Shown: positions 17,774-27,696 of the stretch, in pieces
Position numbering within the stretch: position 1 is the stretch's first letter
Layout: each line of letters opens with the position of its first letter
Source of the DNA: Amycolatopsis endophytica
GTDB lineage: Bacteria > Actinomycetota > Actinomycetes > Mycobacteriales > Pseudonocardiaceae
Reading direction: 5' to 3'
NCBI RefSeq assembly: GCF_013410405.1
Contig: NZ_JACCFK010000002.1
Coordinates: 1,054,001-1,118,000 of the forward strand
DNA length: 64,000 bases
Position numbers and translations under genes: made by a program
The notes under the pieces: generated by a model
What the model saw: only the letters and a program-made list of their open reading frames with translations
What the model was told of the DNA's origin: nothing
Database searches by the model: none

Positions 17774-19258
17774 TCACCTGCCGGACTCGCCCTTCCAGCG
17801 GGCCAGCGGCCCGGCCCGGTCCACCGCGCGGATCCGGCGCTCGGCGGCCTCGCGCGCGGACTCCGTCGCCACGATCAGGATCTGGTCCCCACGCTGCAGG
17901 CGATCCGTCCGCTGGGGCGTGAAACTGCGCCCCTCGCGCACGATCAGGCTCAGCGAGGCACCGGTCGGCAGCCGCAGCTCGGACAGGTACACACCATGCA
18001 GGCGCGAGCCCTGGTGGACCTTGACCTGCAGCAGCTCGGCCTGCAACTCGTCCAGCGGGGCCGCGTCCACCGCGATCTCCTTGGGTTCGGTGTCGGCCGT
18101 CAACCTCAAGACCCGCGCGAGCGGGCCGAGCGTGGCACCCTGCACCAGCGTGAGCACGATCACGAGCACGAAGACCGCGTCGACGAGGTGCTGGGCGCCG
18201 TCGAACTGCTGGGAGAGCGGGATCATCGCGAGCACGATCGGCACCGCCCCGCGCAACCCCGCCCAGGACAGGAACACCTGCTCGCGCAGCGGGACCCGGA
18301 ACGGCAGCTGGGTGATCAGCACCGAGACCGGCCGGGCGAGCAGCAGCACCACCGCACCCGCGATCAATCCGGGCACGATCGCCTCCAGCAGACGGCCGGG
18401 CGAGGCGAACAGGCCCAGCAGCACGAACAACCCGATCTGCGCGAGCCAGCCGAGGCCCTCGGCGAAGGACACCGTGTCGGACCGGTGCGGCAGCCGGGAG
18501 TTGCCCAGCACCACCGCGGCGACGTAGGTGGCCAGCAGCCCGGACGCGTGGAGCAGCTGCCCCGACGAGTAGGCCAGGAAGCACACGGCCACCGTCGCAA
18601 GTGGATACAGGCCGGTCGCGGGCAGCGCCGCCCGGCGCAGCGCCCACGCCCCGGCGAACCCGAGCACCAGCCCGAGCGCGAGTCCCGCGGCCAGTTCGTA
18701 GACCACCAGCAGCGGCAGCGACCAGTCGACCCGGGTGCCCTCGGCGAGCACGACGACCGCGATGTAGGCGGGCGCGTCGTTGATGCCGGATTCCAGCTCC
18801 AGCGCACCGACCAGCCGTTTGGACAGCCCCACCCGGCGCAGCACGGAAAACACCGCGGCCGAGTCGGTGGGCGCCAGCACCGCACCCCACAGCAGGGCCG
18901 CGCGCCAGTCCAGTCCGAGCAGCCAGTGCAGGGCGGGCCCGGTGATCGCGATGCTCAGCGCGACCGCCACCGTGGACAGTGCCACTCCCTGGCCCAGCGC
19001 GGGTTTCACCGCGGCCCAGCGGGTCGTCAGCCCGCCCTCGGTGAGGATCATGACGAGCGCCGCGAGCCCGAGCGCCTGGGTCAGGAACGGGTCGGAGAAC
19101 TGGATGCCGAACCCGGCTTCGCCGAGCAGCACCCCGATCCCGAGGTAGAGCAGCAGCGACGGCAGGCCCAGCCGGGTGGAGAACCGCACCGCGAGGACGG
19201 CGGCCAGCAGGACGGACGCGCCCAGCCCCAGCACGACCGGCAGCTCGCCCACCCGCAC
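17774..19258 (-). CDS. K+/H+ antiporter, CPA1 family (NhaP2/CvrA-like) with TrkA-C domain
   Basis: A 494-residue membrane antiporter. About 12-13 hydrophobic segments fill residues 1-390, starting with LPVVLGLGASVLLAAVLAVRF. The CPA1 landmarks ESGINDAPAYIAVVVLAEG near residue 175 and the unwound GLRGAVPIVLAMIP near 330 are clear. A cytoplasmic C-terminal segment (about 400-480: EIAVDAAPLDELQAELLQVKVH...LIVREGRSFTPQ...RGDQILIVA) is a TrkA-C type ligand domain, which favours a K+/H+ exchanger gated by a small molecule. The start is ATG 19258. It is preceded by the divergently unrelated 127-bp gap after the ArsR gene on the same strand. Confidence 0.9.
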   Translation of the reverse strand: MRVGELPVVLGLGASVLLAAVLAVRFSTRLGLPSLLLYLGIGVLLGEAGFGIQFSDPFLTQALGLAALVMILTEGGLTTRWAAVKPALGQGVALSTVAVALSIAITGPALHWLLGLDWRAALLWGAVLAPTDSAAVFSVLRRVGLSKRLVGALELESGINDAPAYIAVVVLAEGTRVDWSLPLLVVYELAAGLALGLVLGFAGAWALRRAALPATGLYPLATVAVCFLAYSSGQLLHASGLLATYVAAVVLGNSRLPHRSDTVSFAEGLGWLAQIGLFVLLGLFASPGRLLEAIVPGLIAGAVVLLLARPVSVLITQLPFRVPLREQVFLSWAGLRGAVPIVLAMIPLSQQFDGAQHLVDAVFVLVIVLTLVQGATLGPLARVLRLTADTEPKEIAVDAAPLDELQAELLQVKVHQGSRLHGVYLSELRLPTGASLSLIVREGRSFTPQRTDRLQRGDQILIVATESAREAAERRIRAVDRAGPLARWKGESGR

Positions 19259-19355
19259 CTCCCCTGCCCGGATTATCGGCTACCAGAATAGGGAGGCGGG
19301 ATGGGAGCGGGTCATCCGAGGGTTCCGCCGGGCCCGGCGAGGCCGCGTTCTCCTT

Positions 19356-19374
19356 GCGCCCCAACGAGGGGCGC
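19356..19374. terminator. Perfect 7-bp hairpin after the ArsR gene
   Basis: GCGCCCC and GGGGCGC form a perfect stem around a 5-nt loop, 12 bp past the stop of the ArsR-type gene (minus strand). No T-run follows. It may end that transcript before the antiporter gene. Confidence 0.4.
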
Positions 19375-19385
19375 GGACCGCGATG

Positions 19386-20087
19386 TCAGGCGGCGCCGGG
19401 TCGCTCACCCGGAAGCTCGGCACCGAGCAGCGCCAGCGGTTCCTCCGCGGCCGGCATCAGACGTACCGCCCGGTCGGGCCGTCGCAGGAACCAGCCCTGC
19501 TCGACCCCGTGCGTGAACAACGCCGCCGGCAGCGCCCCGCCGAGGTGGTCGCGCCGTTCGGTCCAGTCCAGGCAGGCCCGCAGCAGCGGGCGCCGTCCGC
19601 CGGCCGGAACGGGCACGCCCAGCCCGGTCAGCACGGAACGACCGTGATCGGTCAGGGCGAGGCCGTCCGCCTCGTCGACGAGCCCGGTCCGCACCATGCC
19701 GTCGCGCAGGGCGACCCCCACGGTCCCGGCGAGGTGGTCGTAGCAGGTGCGGGCGAAGGCGAGGCGCCGCACGCGCAGCGAGTCGCGCAGGCCCGCCGTC
19801 GAGCGGTGTTCCGCGTGCTGGGCCAGGTGTTCGATCAGCTCGGCCACGCGCGGATCGCTGATCCGCACGTAGCGGTGGCGGCCCTGCTTGACCCCGGCGA
19901 CGAACCCGGCCTCCTTCAGGCGCGTGACGTGCTCGCTCGCGGTCGAGGGCGCGATACCGGCCGAACGCGCCAGCTCGCCCACGGTCCAGGCGCGGCCGTC
20001 GAGCAGGGCCAGGCACATCGCGGCGCGGCTCGGGTCGGCGAGCACCGCGGCCACCTCGGCGAGTGCGATCGTTTCCACGCGGTCCAC
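19386..20087 (-). CDS. ArsR-type winged-helix regulator with C-terminal extension
   Basis: A 233-residue protein. An ArsR-like winged helix occupies residues 5-95 (VAAVLADPSRAAMCLALLDGRAWTVGELARSAGIAPSTASEHVTRLKEAGFVAGVKQGRHRYVRI). The second half (about 115-225) is a C-terminal domain seen in longer ArsR proteins (ARTCYDHLAGTVGVALRDGMV...LTDHGRSVLTGLGV). It is expected to bind DNA as a dimer; the effector is unknown. The GTG at 20087 (VDRVETIAL) is chosen; GTG 20078 is an alternative, and neither has a clear ribosome binding site, so a leaderless or coupled start is possible. It lies 36 bp after the penicillin-binding protein gene on the same strand and may share its transcript. Confidence 0.83.
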   Translation of the reverse strand: MDRVETIALAEVAAVLADPSRAAMCLALLDGRAWTVGELARSAGIAPSTASEHVTRLKEAGFVAGVKQGRHRYVRISDPRVAELIEHLAQHAEHRSTAGLRDSLRVRRLAFARTCYDHLAGTVGVALRDGMVRTGLVDEADGLALTDHGRSVLTGLGVPVPAGGRRPLLRACLDWTERRDHLGGALPAALFTHGVEQGWFLRRPDRAVRLMPAAEEPLALLGAELPGERPGAA

Positions 20088-20122
20088 GCTAACCGCACGA
20101 CACGTCGGTGCAGGCCGAAGTG

Positions 20123-21709
20123 TCAGGCCGCCGCGTTCAGGAACACCGACGACACCTCCACCGCGGGCTTGGACGAGTTCGACCCGAGCAGCAGCACGGC
20201 GAACGCGATGTCCTCGCGGTACCCGGCGAACCAGCCGTTGGCCCGGCTGCCGTCCCCGAACTGGGCGGTGCCGGTCTTGCCGTAGACGGTGCCGCTGCCG
20301 CGGAGCCCGGTCGCGGTGCCGCCGGTGACGACCTCCCGCATCATCGACCGCACCGCGTCCACGACCGCCCGCGACGGCGCCCGGTAGCCGGTGCCGACCT
20401 CGGTCGGCAGCTCCTCCCACAGCTTCGGCGTGACCGCCCCGCCGTGCGCGACCGTGGCCGCCATCAGCGCCAGCCCGAACGGGCTGGCCTGCACGGTGCC
20501 CTGCCCGATCGCCGCCTCGACCTGGTCCGCGGAGCCGGTGGTGACGACCACCTTGCCCGCCTCGGTGGTGATGCCGGGAATGGTGAAGTCGGCGTTGAGG
20601 CCGAACTCGTCCGCCGCCGCGGCGAGGGCGTCGGCGGGCAGGGCCGAGGCCAGCTGGGCGAACGTGGTGTTGCACGAGTGCGCGAACGCCGAGTGCAGCG
20701 GCAGCGGCGGGTAGGAGAACTGATCGTCGTTGGGGATCGTGCGCTGTCCGATGCGCGCTGTCGCCGGGCACTCCGCGACCGTGTCCGCGGACGTTCCGGA
20801 CTCCAGCAGGGCCGTCGCCGTGGCGATCTTGAACGTCGAGCCCGGCGCGTAGAGACCGTTGAGCGCCTTGGGGTCCAGGCCCGCGGCGTCGTTCTGCGCC
20901 ACGGCGAGCAGGCCGCCCGTCGAGGGCTGGATCGCGACCAGCATCGCGGGCACGGGGGCCGAGTCCACGGCCTTCTGCGCGGCGTCCTGCACCGGCAGGC
21001 TCAGCGTCGTCGTCAGCGGTGCCACCTCGACGTCACCCTGCCCGTACAGCACCTCCTGGACCACGCCGCCGTCGTCGGTGGCCACGACCGACCAGCCGCC
21101 CTGCGAGCGGCCCGACGCCGTGCGCTGCAACGCGGGAGTCAGCACCGGCCCCGCGCCGGGGCCCGCGGTGGGCCCGGCGGCCTCCCAGATCAGCACCGGG
21201 CGGCCGTTGCGGTCGACCACCGCGTTCTTGCCCGCCGCCGTGCGCACCGTGAGCAGCTGACCCGCCCGCAACTGCGGGTGCACGACCGCGGGACTCCAGT
21301 GCACGCGCCACGCCCTGTCGCCGCCGACCAGGTCGAGCGCGCTGTCGTAGGTCCACACCTTGCCCTCGGCGATCGTCCAGCCGACCGTGAACGCCGCCGT
21401 CGCCCGTGTCCCGCCCGGGGTGACCTGCCGCAGCTGGGCCGACACCGACCGCGGGGCCAGACCGCGTCGCACGTCGGACAGCGTCACGCTCGCCTCGCGT
21501 GGCGCGTCGGTCAGCGCCGCCGCGGCGTCCACGTCACCACGGGCGAACGCGGTCAGGAACCGGTTCGCGACCGTGCCAGCGTCCTCGGTGGTACCGCTGG
21601 CTCTCGGCTCTTCACCGGAAGATCCGCCGAGCACGACGACCACGGCCGCCACGACGATCGCGACGACCGCGGTGGCACCCCCTGCCAGGACCCACCTGCG
21701 CCAGCCCAC
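20123..21709 (-). CDS. Class B penicillin-binding protein with MecA-N (NTF2-like) domain
   Basis: A 528-residue D,D-transpeptidase that cross-links peptidoglycan outside the membrane. One N-terminal membrane anchor (residues 5-28, WVLAGGATAVVAIVVAAVVVVLGG) has no lipobox cysteine. A MecA-N/NTF2-like domain covers about 40-145, a dimerisation-like region follows, and the transpeptidase domain starts near 230. The active-site motifs are STFK near residue 290, SCN near 344, and KTG (GKTGTAQF) near 478, all intact. It resembles M. tuberculosis Rv2864c, a target of beta-lactams. The start is ATG 21709. It follows ileS on the same strand with a 40-bp gap. Confidence 0.92.
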   Translation of the reverse strand: MGWRRWVLAGGATAVVAIVVAAVVVVLGGSSGEEPRASGTTEDAGTVANRFLTAFARGDVDAAAALTDAPREASVTLSDVRRGLAPRSVSAQLRQVTPGGTRATAAFTVGWTIAEGKVWTYDSALDLVGGDRAWRVHWSPAVVHPQLRAGQLLTVRTAAGKNAVVDRNGRPVLIWEAAGPTAGPGAGPVLTPALQRTASGRSQGGWSVVATDDGGVVQEVLYGQGDVEVAPLTTTLSLPVQDAAQKAVDSAPVPAMLVAIQPSTGGLLAVAQNDAAGLDPKALNGLYAPGSTFKIATATALLESGTSADTVAECPATARIGQRTIPNDDQFSYPPLPLHSAFAHSCNTTFAQLASALPADALAAAADEFGLNADFTIPGITTEAGKVVVTTGSADQVEAAIGQGTVQASPFGLALMAATVAHGGAVTPKLWEELPTEVGTGYRAPSRAVVDAVRSMMREVVTGGTATGLRGSGTVYGKTGTAQFGDGSRANGWFAGYREDIAFAVLLLGSNSSKPAVEVSSVFLNAAA

Positions 21710-21749
21710 GGGCGATACCCCCTGTTGGTGTTTCCCCTTCTTTCGGGGA

Positions 21750-24700
21750 TCAGGGGGCCTTCGTTACCGCCACGGTGATCTTGTCCCCGTCGCCGACCGC
21801 GCCCGCGAACCCCTCCGCGACCTCGCCGTAGGACACGGAGTTCGCCAGCGTCTCGCCCGTGAGGAACTCCTCGTGGGCCTCCACCGCCGCCACCACGTCC
21901 GCGGGCGCGTCCACGGTCAGCACGATCCGGTCGGCCACGTCGAGACCGGCGTCGCGGCGCGCCTGCTGCACCACACGGACCAGGTCACGCGCCACACCCT
22001 CGGCGGCCAGCTCCGGCGTCACCGCTGTGTCCAGCTGCACGAGACCGGACCCGCCGGGCAGCTCCGCGGTCGCGCCCTCGTCCTTGGCCACCAGGCGCCG
22101 CTCGTATTCGCCCTCGGCCAGCTCGATGCCCGCGGCCACGACGGCACCGCCGGGCGTGGTCGTCCAGTCGCCCGCCTTGACGGCCTTGATCACCTTCTGC
22201 ACGTCGCGGCCCAGGCGCGGCCCGGCGGCGCGGGCATTGACCGCGACCTCGAACCGGCCATGCGCGGCGACGTCGGTGCTCAGCTCCACGTCCTTGACGT
22301 TGACCTCGTCGGCGATGATGTCGGTAAAGCTCGCGAGCGCGTCCGCGTCGTCGGCCGCGATCAGCATCTTCGCCAGCGGCAGCCGCACACGCAGCTTGTT
22401 CGCCTTGCGCAGCGACAGCGCCGACGAGCACACCTGACGCACCCGGTCCATCGCCGTCACCAGCGCCGCGTCCGCGGGCAGCTCGCCCACCAGCGGCCAG
22501 TCCCGCAGGTGCACCGAACGGCCGCCGGTCAGCCCGCGCCACACCGCCTCGGTGGTCAGCGGCAGCAGCGGCGCCAGCGTGCGCGACACGACCTCCAGCA
22601 CGGTGTGCAGGGTGTCGATCGCGTCCCGCTCGCCCGCCCAGAACCGTTCGCGCGACCGGCGCACGTACCAGTTCGTCAGCACCTCGAGGAAGTCACGGGC
22701 CGACGCGCACGCGCCCGCGATGTCGCAGATATCCAAAGCGGACTCGACATCGGTGACCAGTTCCCCGGTCTTGGCGAGGATGTAGCGGTCCAGCACGTGC
22801 TCCGAGTCCGTGCGCCACGTGCCCTCCACGCCCTCGGCGTTGGCGTACAACGCGAGGAAGTAGTAGGAGTTCCACAGTGGCAGCACGGCCTGGCGCACCG
22901 CGTCCCGGATGCCCTTCTCGGTGACGATCAGGTTGCCGCCGCGCAGGATCGGGCTCGCCATCAGGTACCAGCGCATCGCGTCGGAACCGTCCCGGTCGAA
23001 CACCTCGTTGACGTCCGGGTAGTTGCGCAGCGACTTCGACATCTTCTGCCCGTCGGAACCGAGCACGATGCCGTGCGAGACGCACATCCGGAACGCGGGC
23101 CGGTCGAACAACGCGGTCGCGAGCACGTGCAGCAGGTAGAACCAGCCCCGTGTCTGCCCGATGTACTCGACGATGAAGTCGCTCGGATAGTGGTGCTCGA
23201 ACCACTCCGCGTTCTCGAACGGGTAGTGCACCTGGGCATACGGCATCGAGCCCGAGTCGAACCACACGTCGAACACGTCCGGGATCCGGCGCATCGTCGA
23301 CTTCCCCGTCGGGTCGTCGGGGTTCGGGCGGGTCAGCTCGTCGATGAAGGGCCGGTGCAGGTTGTCCAGCCGCACCCCGAAGTCGCGCTGCAGCTCGTCC
23401 AGCGATCCGTACACGTCGGTGCGCGGGTGCGCCGGATCGTCGGAGACCCACACCGGGATCGGTGTGCCCCAGTAACGGTTACGCGAGATCGACCAGTCAC
23501 GCGCGTTCTCCAGCCACTTGCCGAACTGGCCGTCCTTGACGTGCTCCGGGTACCAGGTGATCTGCTGGTTCAGCTCGACCATGCGGTCCTTGAACGCGGT
23601 CACCTGCACGAACCACGACGACACGGCGCGGTAGATCAGCGGGTTGCGGCAGCGCCAGCAGTGCGGGTAGGAGTGCTCGTAGGTCTCGTGCCGCAGCAGG
23701 ACCGGACCCTGCGCCACGACCGGGCCGGTGCCGTTCTTGAGGTCGCGGATGATGTCCGGGTTGGCCTCGAACACCTGCTTGCCCTGGTAGTCCGGCACGG
23801 TGGAGTCGAAGCGGCCATGCGCGTCGACGGGGGTCACCGGCACGATGCCCGCCGCGTCACCGGCGGCCTTGTCGTCCTCGCCGTAGGCCGGTGCCATGTG
23901 GACGATTCCGGTGCCGTCCTCGGTGGTGACGAAGTCGGCCAGCAGGACCTGGTGGGAGTTGGCGTTGCCGACGAAGTACGGGAACGGCGGCGCGTACTTG
24001 ATGCCCGCCAGTTCGGCGCCCTGGTAACGCGCGACGACGGCGGGCTCCTCGCCGAGTTCCTTCGCGTAGGAGGCCAGGCGCGGCTCGGCGAGCAGGAACC
24101 GCTGTCCGCCGGACTCGACCACCACGTAGGTGACCTCGGGGTGCACCGCGGTCGCCTGATTGGACGGCAGGGTCCACGGCGTGGTGGTCCACACGAGCAG
24201 GTACGTGCCGTCGAGGCCGGTGCCGTTGCCCTCGATCCGGAACCCGACGGTCAGTGCCGGGTCCTGACGGCTGGCATAGGTCTCGTCGTCCATCCGCAGT
24301 TCGTGGTTGGACAGCGGCGTCTCGTCACGCCAGCAGTAGGGCAGCACGCGGTAGCCCTCGTAGACCAGGCCCTTGTCCCACAGCTGTTTGAACGCCCAGA
24401 TCACCGACTCCATGTAGGTGACGTCGAGCGTCTTGTAGTCGTTGTCGAAGTCCACCCAGCGGGCCTGACGGGTGACGTAGTCGCGCCATTCGCCGGTGTA
24501 GCGCAGCACGGACTCGCGGCACGCGTCGTTGAACGCGGCGATGCCCATCTCGTCGATCTGGGACTTGTCGGTGATCCCCAGCTGCCGCTCGGCCTCCAGC
24601 TCGGCGGGGAGACCATGGGTGTCCCAGCCGAAGCGGCGGTCGACGCGGTGGCCGCGCATGGTCTGGTACCGCGGCACGATGTCCTTGACGTACCCGGTGA

Positions 24701-24920
24701 GCAGGTGGCCGTAGTGCGGCAGGCCGTTGGCGAAGGGCGGGCCGTCGTAGAAGACGTACTCGTTGCTGCCGTTCGTCCCCGGCTCGCGCGCGTCGATGGT
24801 GGCCTGGAACGTCCGGTCGGACTCCCAGTAGGCCAGCACGCTGTTCTCCAGCGCCGGGAAGGACGGCTGGGCCGGGACCTGGCCTGCCGGGCCGTCGCCG
24901 AGCTGGACCTTCGGGTACAT
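21750..24920 (-). CDS. ileS: Isoleucyl-tRNA synthetase
   Basis: A 1056-residue class I aminoacyl-tRNA synthetase that charges tRNA-Ile. The HIGH-type motif is in [11 protein letters not shown] near residue 60, and KMSKS ([11 protein letters not shown]) near 623. The CP1 editing domain lies between, at about 190-390, and the anticodon-binding region covers about 680-850. The length fits the longer, eukaryote-like IleRS found in actinobacteria and linked to low mupirocin sensitivity; this is an inference. ATG 24920 ([11 protein letters not shown]) follows GAGGAG with 7-nt spacing. A longer in-frame start at 25016 lies inside the T-box leader and is rejected. Expression should be controlled by that T-box. 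Confidence 0.96.
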   Translation of the reverse strand: MYPKVQLGDGPAGQVPAQPSFPALENSVLAYWESDRTFQATIDAREPGTNGSNEYVFYDGPPFANGLPHYGHLLTGYVKDIVPRYQTMRGHRVDRRFGWDTHGLPAELEAERQLGITDKSQIDEMGIAAFNDACRESVLRYTGEWRDYVTRQARWVDFDNDYKTLDVTYMESVIWAFKQLWDKGLVYEGYRVLPYCWRDETPLSNHELRMDDETYASRQDPALTVGFRIEGNGTGLDGTYLLVWTTTPWTLPSNQATAVHPEVTYVVVESGGQRFLLAEPRLASYAKELGEEPAVVARYQGAELAGIKYAPPFPYFVGNANSHQVLLADFVTTEDGTGIVHMAPAYGEDDKAAGDAAGIVPVTPVDAHGRFDSTVPDYQGKQVFEANPDIIRDLKNGTGPVVAQGPVLLRHETYEHSYPHCWRCRNPLIYRAVSSWFVQVTAFKDRMVELNQQITWYPEHVKDGQFGKWLENARDWSISRNRYWGTPIPVWVSDDPAHPRTDVYGSLDELQRDFGVRLDNLHRPFIDELTRPNPDDPTGKSTMRRIPDVFDVWFDSGSMPYAQVHYPFENAEWFEHHYPSDFIVEYIGQTRGWFYLLHVLATALFDRPAFRMCVSHGIVLGSDGQKMSKSLRNYPDVNEVFDRDGSDAMRWYLMASPILRGGNLIVTEKGIRDAVRQAVLPLWNSYYFLALYANAEGVEGTWRTDSEHVLDRYILAKTGELVTDVESALDICDIAGACASARDFLEVLTNWYVRRSRERFWAGERDAIDTLHTVLEVVSRTLAPLLPLTTEAVWRGLTGGRSVHLRDWPLVGELPADAALVTAMDRVRQVCSSALSLRKANKLRVRLPLAKMLIAADDADALASFTDIIADEVNVKDVELSTDVAAHGRFEVAVNARAAGPRLGRDVQKVIKAVKAGDWTTTPGGAVVAAGIELAEGEYERRLVAKDEGATAELPGGSGLVQLDTAVTPELAAEGVARDLVRVVQQARRDAGLDVADRIVLTVDAPADVVAAVEAHEEFLTGETLANSVSYGEVAEGFAGAVGDGDKITVAVTKAP

Positions 24921-24929
24921 CGGTGCGCT

Positions 24930-25150
24930 CCTCGCGGTGTCCGTCGCTCGTGGTGGATCGCTGCGATCCAGCACGGGGACGAAAGGCGCCGTCCGGGCGC
25001 TCCTCCGCGGTACCACCCCGCTTGCCCGCCGGAGGGCGGGCCACTTCGTTGACGGCTGTGACGGGCCGTACCCGTCCGGTTCTACTGGGGACCGGGGTCC
25101 CGTTCTTCCGGAGGCTCCCCGGTGATGGCCGGATCGACGCCCTGTCTCAC
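24930..25150 (-). promoter_or_regulatory. T-box riboswitch of ileS (translational type)
   Basis: The invariant T-box sequence GGTGGTACCGCGG is at 25006-25018 on the minus strand. Upstream, a very short stem I contains CCATCACCGGGGAGC, whose ATC (25126-25124) is the expected isoleucine specifier, followed by a CCTCCGGAAGAACG block. Two GC hairpins (GACGGG/CCCGTC and CCCGCC/GGCGGG) link it to the T-box. Downstream, TGGATCGC/GCGATCCA forms another hairpin before the GAGGAG ribosome binding site at 24933-24928. There is no T-run, so control of ribosome access by uncharged tRNA-Ile, as reported for mycobacterial ileS T-boxes, is likely. The outer limits are approximate. Confidence 0.9.
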
Positions 25151-25348
25151 CAGGTTAGCGGCCTCACGCAACCGGGTTTCCGGAGGGTCGCCGCACCGCG
25201 AGGGCCGTGAGCCCGGCTCAGACCCACACGGAAACGATCAGCGTCGCGGCCTCCGGAGCGAGTGCACCCCGCGGAGGCGGCGGTGGCCGATCGCGTCCCC
25301 GAGCGCCCCGCCGGAGAGCAGCAGGGCGACGTTGACGATGGAGTGCCA

Positions 25349-26026
25349 CTACCCCGCCCTGGCCCACGTCATGCCGCTGTTGTCCATGAACAGCCGCATC
25401 TCGGTCCAGATGCGCTGCCCGTCCCGTGCCACACCGAGAAACTGGCACCGGATACCGGTGTCGATCGACTCCGTGGAGTACTCGCGGGGTTTCTCGACCA
25501 GCACCACGTCCGGGACCTCCTGGCACCGGACGGCGTCGTCGGGCGTCTGGTGGAGGTAGACGTAGACGTTGTGGTAAATGATCTTGCTCGTCAGCAGCTC
25601 CTTGTCCGGCCACAACTCGTACTCCGTCGCCAAGCTCGTGGACAGCAGCGATTCGACCACCGACCAGTGCACCGCCACCCCGTTGTAGGTCGTCGTGCAG
25701 TCCGAGGGAACGGAGCCGCCCCGGCAGGACGCGGTGATGGTGCCCGCCACGCTGGCCATCGACAGGGTTTCCTGACGAATCTTCTTGATGATCCGCTCTC
25801 GCAGGGGCGCGCCCTCGGGGGCGCCCGGCTCGGCCGCCTCGATTTCGTCGTAGTCCAGGATGTCCGGTTGTGGTCCGGTCAGCTCGACCGGCATCGGAGT
25901 GCCCACGATGCGCGGCGGCGGTGTGGACGTGACGACCGGCGTCGAGGGCGGCGGTTCGGGCTCGGGGGCGGGCGCACCGCAGGCACCCGTGAGTAGCAGA
26001 GCGGCCACGACCAGCAAACGGCGCAC
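25349..26026 (-). CDS. Putative lipoprotein of unknown function
   Basis: A 225-residue secreted protein. The GTG at 26026 gives MRRLLVVAALLLTGAC, a signal peptide with a clean LTGAC lipobox and lipidated Cys16. A 45-residue Pro-rich tether follows (PAPEPEPPPSTPVVTSTPPPRI). The globular part (about 70-225) has three more Cys (ASCRGG, SDCTTTY, RCQE/RCQF pairs), suggesting disulfides outside the membrane. No known domain is recognised. It should be processed by the LspA encoded at 14784. An earlier reading start would add a non-conserved Arg-rich region, so it is rejected. The same frame stays open for about 35 codons past the TAG, with no support for readthrough. Confidence 0.78.
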   Translation of the reverse strand: MRRLLVVAALLLTGACGAPAPEPEPPPSTPVVTSTPPPRIVGTPMPVELTGPQPDILDYDEIEAAEPGAPEGAPLRERIIKKIRQETLSMASVAGTITASCRGGSVPSDCTTTYNGVAVHWSVVESLLSTSLATEYELWPDKELLTSKIIYHNVYVYLHQTPDDAVRCQEVPDVVLVEKPREYSTESIDTGIRCQFLGVARDGQRIWTEMRLFMDNSGMTWARAG

Positions 26027-26136
26027 GGACGGAGCGTACTGGGCAGATGTGTGGAACGGGGACGATTCGCGCACGTGCCCGCACCGGTCGTCGACCTTCC
26101 GGCGCCGGCGGAAGTGCCACGGAGGTGGCGTGCGGT

Positions 26137-26733
26137 TCAGGCCTTGGACTCGTTCTTCGCGCGGTGGGCTTCCGCGAGGTGCGCGTCGGGGGTGCAGCGG
26201 GCGCACGGGGTGAAGCCGAGGTCCCTGGCCTCGCTCACGGAGATCGGGATGGTGTCGCGGTCGGCGAGCCAGCCGCAGTCCGTCAGGTGGTAGCGGGGGT
26301 GCTCGTCGACGACCACGACCTCGTCTTCGAGCTCGTCGACGATCTCGGCGTCGGACGGGGCCGTGGGCTCCTCGCCGGGCTCGCCCTCCTCGGTGGTACC
26401 CGTCAGCTCACCCGCGGCGGGCATCAGCGTGGTCTGGTCCGACGGCGCCTCACCGGCTTCGGCGGCCGCTGGTTCCGCGGCATCCTCCGGCGCGGCCGAC
26501 TGCTCGGGCTTCTCGTCCTCATCCTCGTCCACGGCGGCGGACGCATCCTCAGCCGCGTCGCGTGCCGCCCGGCGGCGGGCGACGCGGCGCCGCACGAAGT
26601 CGGCTACCAGCACCAGCCCGGCGACGATCGACAAGCCGATCGAGATCCACGCCCACAGCGAGTTCGCCGTGATCAGGGCCGCGATCAGCAACCCCAGCGC
26701 GGCCAGAACCAGGATGAGAACGATGAAGAGCAC
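26137..26733 (-). CDS. Membrane protein with C-terminal Cys/His metal-binding-like motif
   Basis: A 198-residue protein. Two hydrophobic segments fill residues 1-46 (MLFIVLILVLAALGLLIAAL and WAWISIGLSIVAGLVLVADF), then an Arg-rich stretch, then a long acidic, Ala/Glu-rich disordered linker (about 60-130). The C-terminal 60 residues (HPRYHLTDCGWL...GFTPCARCTPDAH) hold one or two His and three Cys in an arrangement like the Ada-type/zinc-binding motif. It probably binds a metal in the cytoplasm, but the role is unknown. It is 76 bp downstream of wag31 on the same strand, separated by a hairpin, and may be a wall or division accessory gene. Confidence 0.8.
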   Translation of the reverse strand: MLFIVLILVLAALGLLIAALITANSLWAWISIGLSIVAGLVLVADFVRRRVARRRAARDAAEDASAAVDEDEDEKPEQSAAPEDAAEPAAAEAGEAPSDQTTLMPAAGELTGTTEEGEPGEEPTAPSDAEIVDELEDEVVVVDEHPRYHLTDCGWLADRDTIPISVSEARDLGFTPCARCTPDAHLAEAHRAKNESKA

Positions 26734-26762
26734 GGTGAATTACAGCACGAACCACGCCCGGA

Positions 26763-26799
26763 ACGGTTCCGACCCTCCCACGCGGAGTGCCGGAACCGT
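26763..26799. terminator. Hairpin downstream of wag31
   Basis: ACGGTTCC and GGAACCGT are perfect 8-bp arms around a 21-nt loop, between the wag31 stop and the next start on the minus strand. No T-run follows. It is a likely terminator or processing site. Confidence 0.45.
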
Positions 26800-26809
26800 C
26801 ACCGGTTGG

Positions 26810-27643
26810 TCAGCCCGCTTCGGCCCGCGGGCCGAACGAGTAGCCCTGGCTGGCGCCGGAACCGGACGTCGCCTGTCCCGTGTTCGAGGACGCCGAAGCC
26901 GGAGCCGCCGACCCGCGGTCGTCGAGCTCACGCAGCTGCGACTCGAGGAAACCACGTAGCCTCGTCCGGTACTCGCGCTCGATGGTGCGCAGTTCCTCGA
27001 TCTTCTTGCCCAGCGCGGTCTTCTCGCTGTTCATCGTGTTCATGGTCTCGGTGTACTTGCGCTGCGCCTCGCGCTCGAGCGTCGTCGCCTTGTCGCGCGC
27101 CTGGCGCTCCAGCGTCTCGACCCGGGTGCGGGCGTCGTTGAGCATGTTCTCCGCACGGGTGCGCGCCTCGTTGACCATCGAGTCGGCCTTGGTGCGGGCG
27201 TCGGAGAGCAGCTGCTCGGACTTCGCGCGAGCCTCGGCGAGCATGCCGTCGGACTCGGTCTTGGCCTCGGCGGTCAACCGGTCGGCCATCTCCTGGGCCA
27301 GCCCGAGGACCTTCGCCGCCTGCACGTTCGGCTCGCCGCCGTCCGACATCGGGTGGGCCTGGGTCTGCTCGGCGGGCGAGGGCGGCGGGGGCACGGGGGC
27401 CAGGCGGCGCTCCTGCGGGCCGGAACCGGCGCGGGCGGCCTCGAGGTCGGCACGGCTGCCTTCGAGTTCGGCGTCGAGCTGCTCGACCTGCTGGCGCAGC
27501 TCGTTGTTGTCCTCGATGAGCCGCGCGAGCTCGGTCTCCACCAGGTCGAGGAACGCGTCCACCTCGTCCTCGTTGTAGCCCCGCTTGCCGATGGGTGGCT
27601 TGCTGAACGCAACGTTATGCACGTCAGCGGGGGTCAACGACAT
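26810..27643 (-). CDS. wag31: DivIVA/Wag31 polar growth scaffold
   Basis: A 277-residue coiled-coil protein that gathers at the cell poles and directs tip extension in actinobacteria. The N-terminal DivIVA domain ([36 protein letters not shown]) carries the Arg/Lys and hydrophobic tip for membrane curvature. A Pro-rich linker (about 75-105) is followed by a long coiled coil with heptads rich in [21 protein letters not shown] repeats. The C-terminal region contains [13 protein letters not shown]. In mycobacteria Thr73 is phosphorylated by PknA/B; the equivalent threonine is not evident here. It is the last gene of the yggT-sepF group in the dcw region. Confidence 0.95.
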   Translation of the reverse strand: MSLTPADVHNVAFSKPPIGKRGYNEDEVDAFLDLVETELARLIEDNNELRQQVEQLDAELEGSRADLEAARAGSGPQERRLAPVPPPPSPAEQTQAHPMSDGGEPNVQAAKVLGLAQEMADRLTAEAKTESDGMLAEARAKSEQLLSDARTKADSMVNEARTRAENMLNDARTRVETLERQARDKATTLEREAQRKYTETMNTMNSEKTALGKKIEELRTIEREYRTRLRGFLESQLRELDDRGSAAPASASSNTGQATSGSGASQGYSFGPRAEAG

Positions 27644-27696
27644 CAGATCACCTCACGCACTCCATGGCCTGCTCCGACACCCGGGTTCCCCCGAAG

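Noticed and set aside
21360..25052. A plus-strand open frame of more than 1,200 codons over ileS.
   Set aside because: IleS on the minus strand has all synthetase motifs. The plus frame is Arg/Val/His-rich low-complexity, as expected for antisense GC-rich DNA.
25200..25348. A second small gene or a readthrough tail after the lipoprotein stop at 25349.
   Set aside because: The frame stays open for about 35 codons, but no start codon with a ribosome binding site or domain supports it, and GC-rich frames often stay open.
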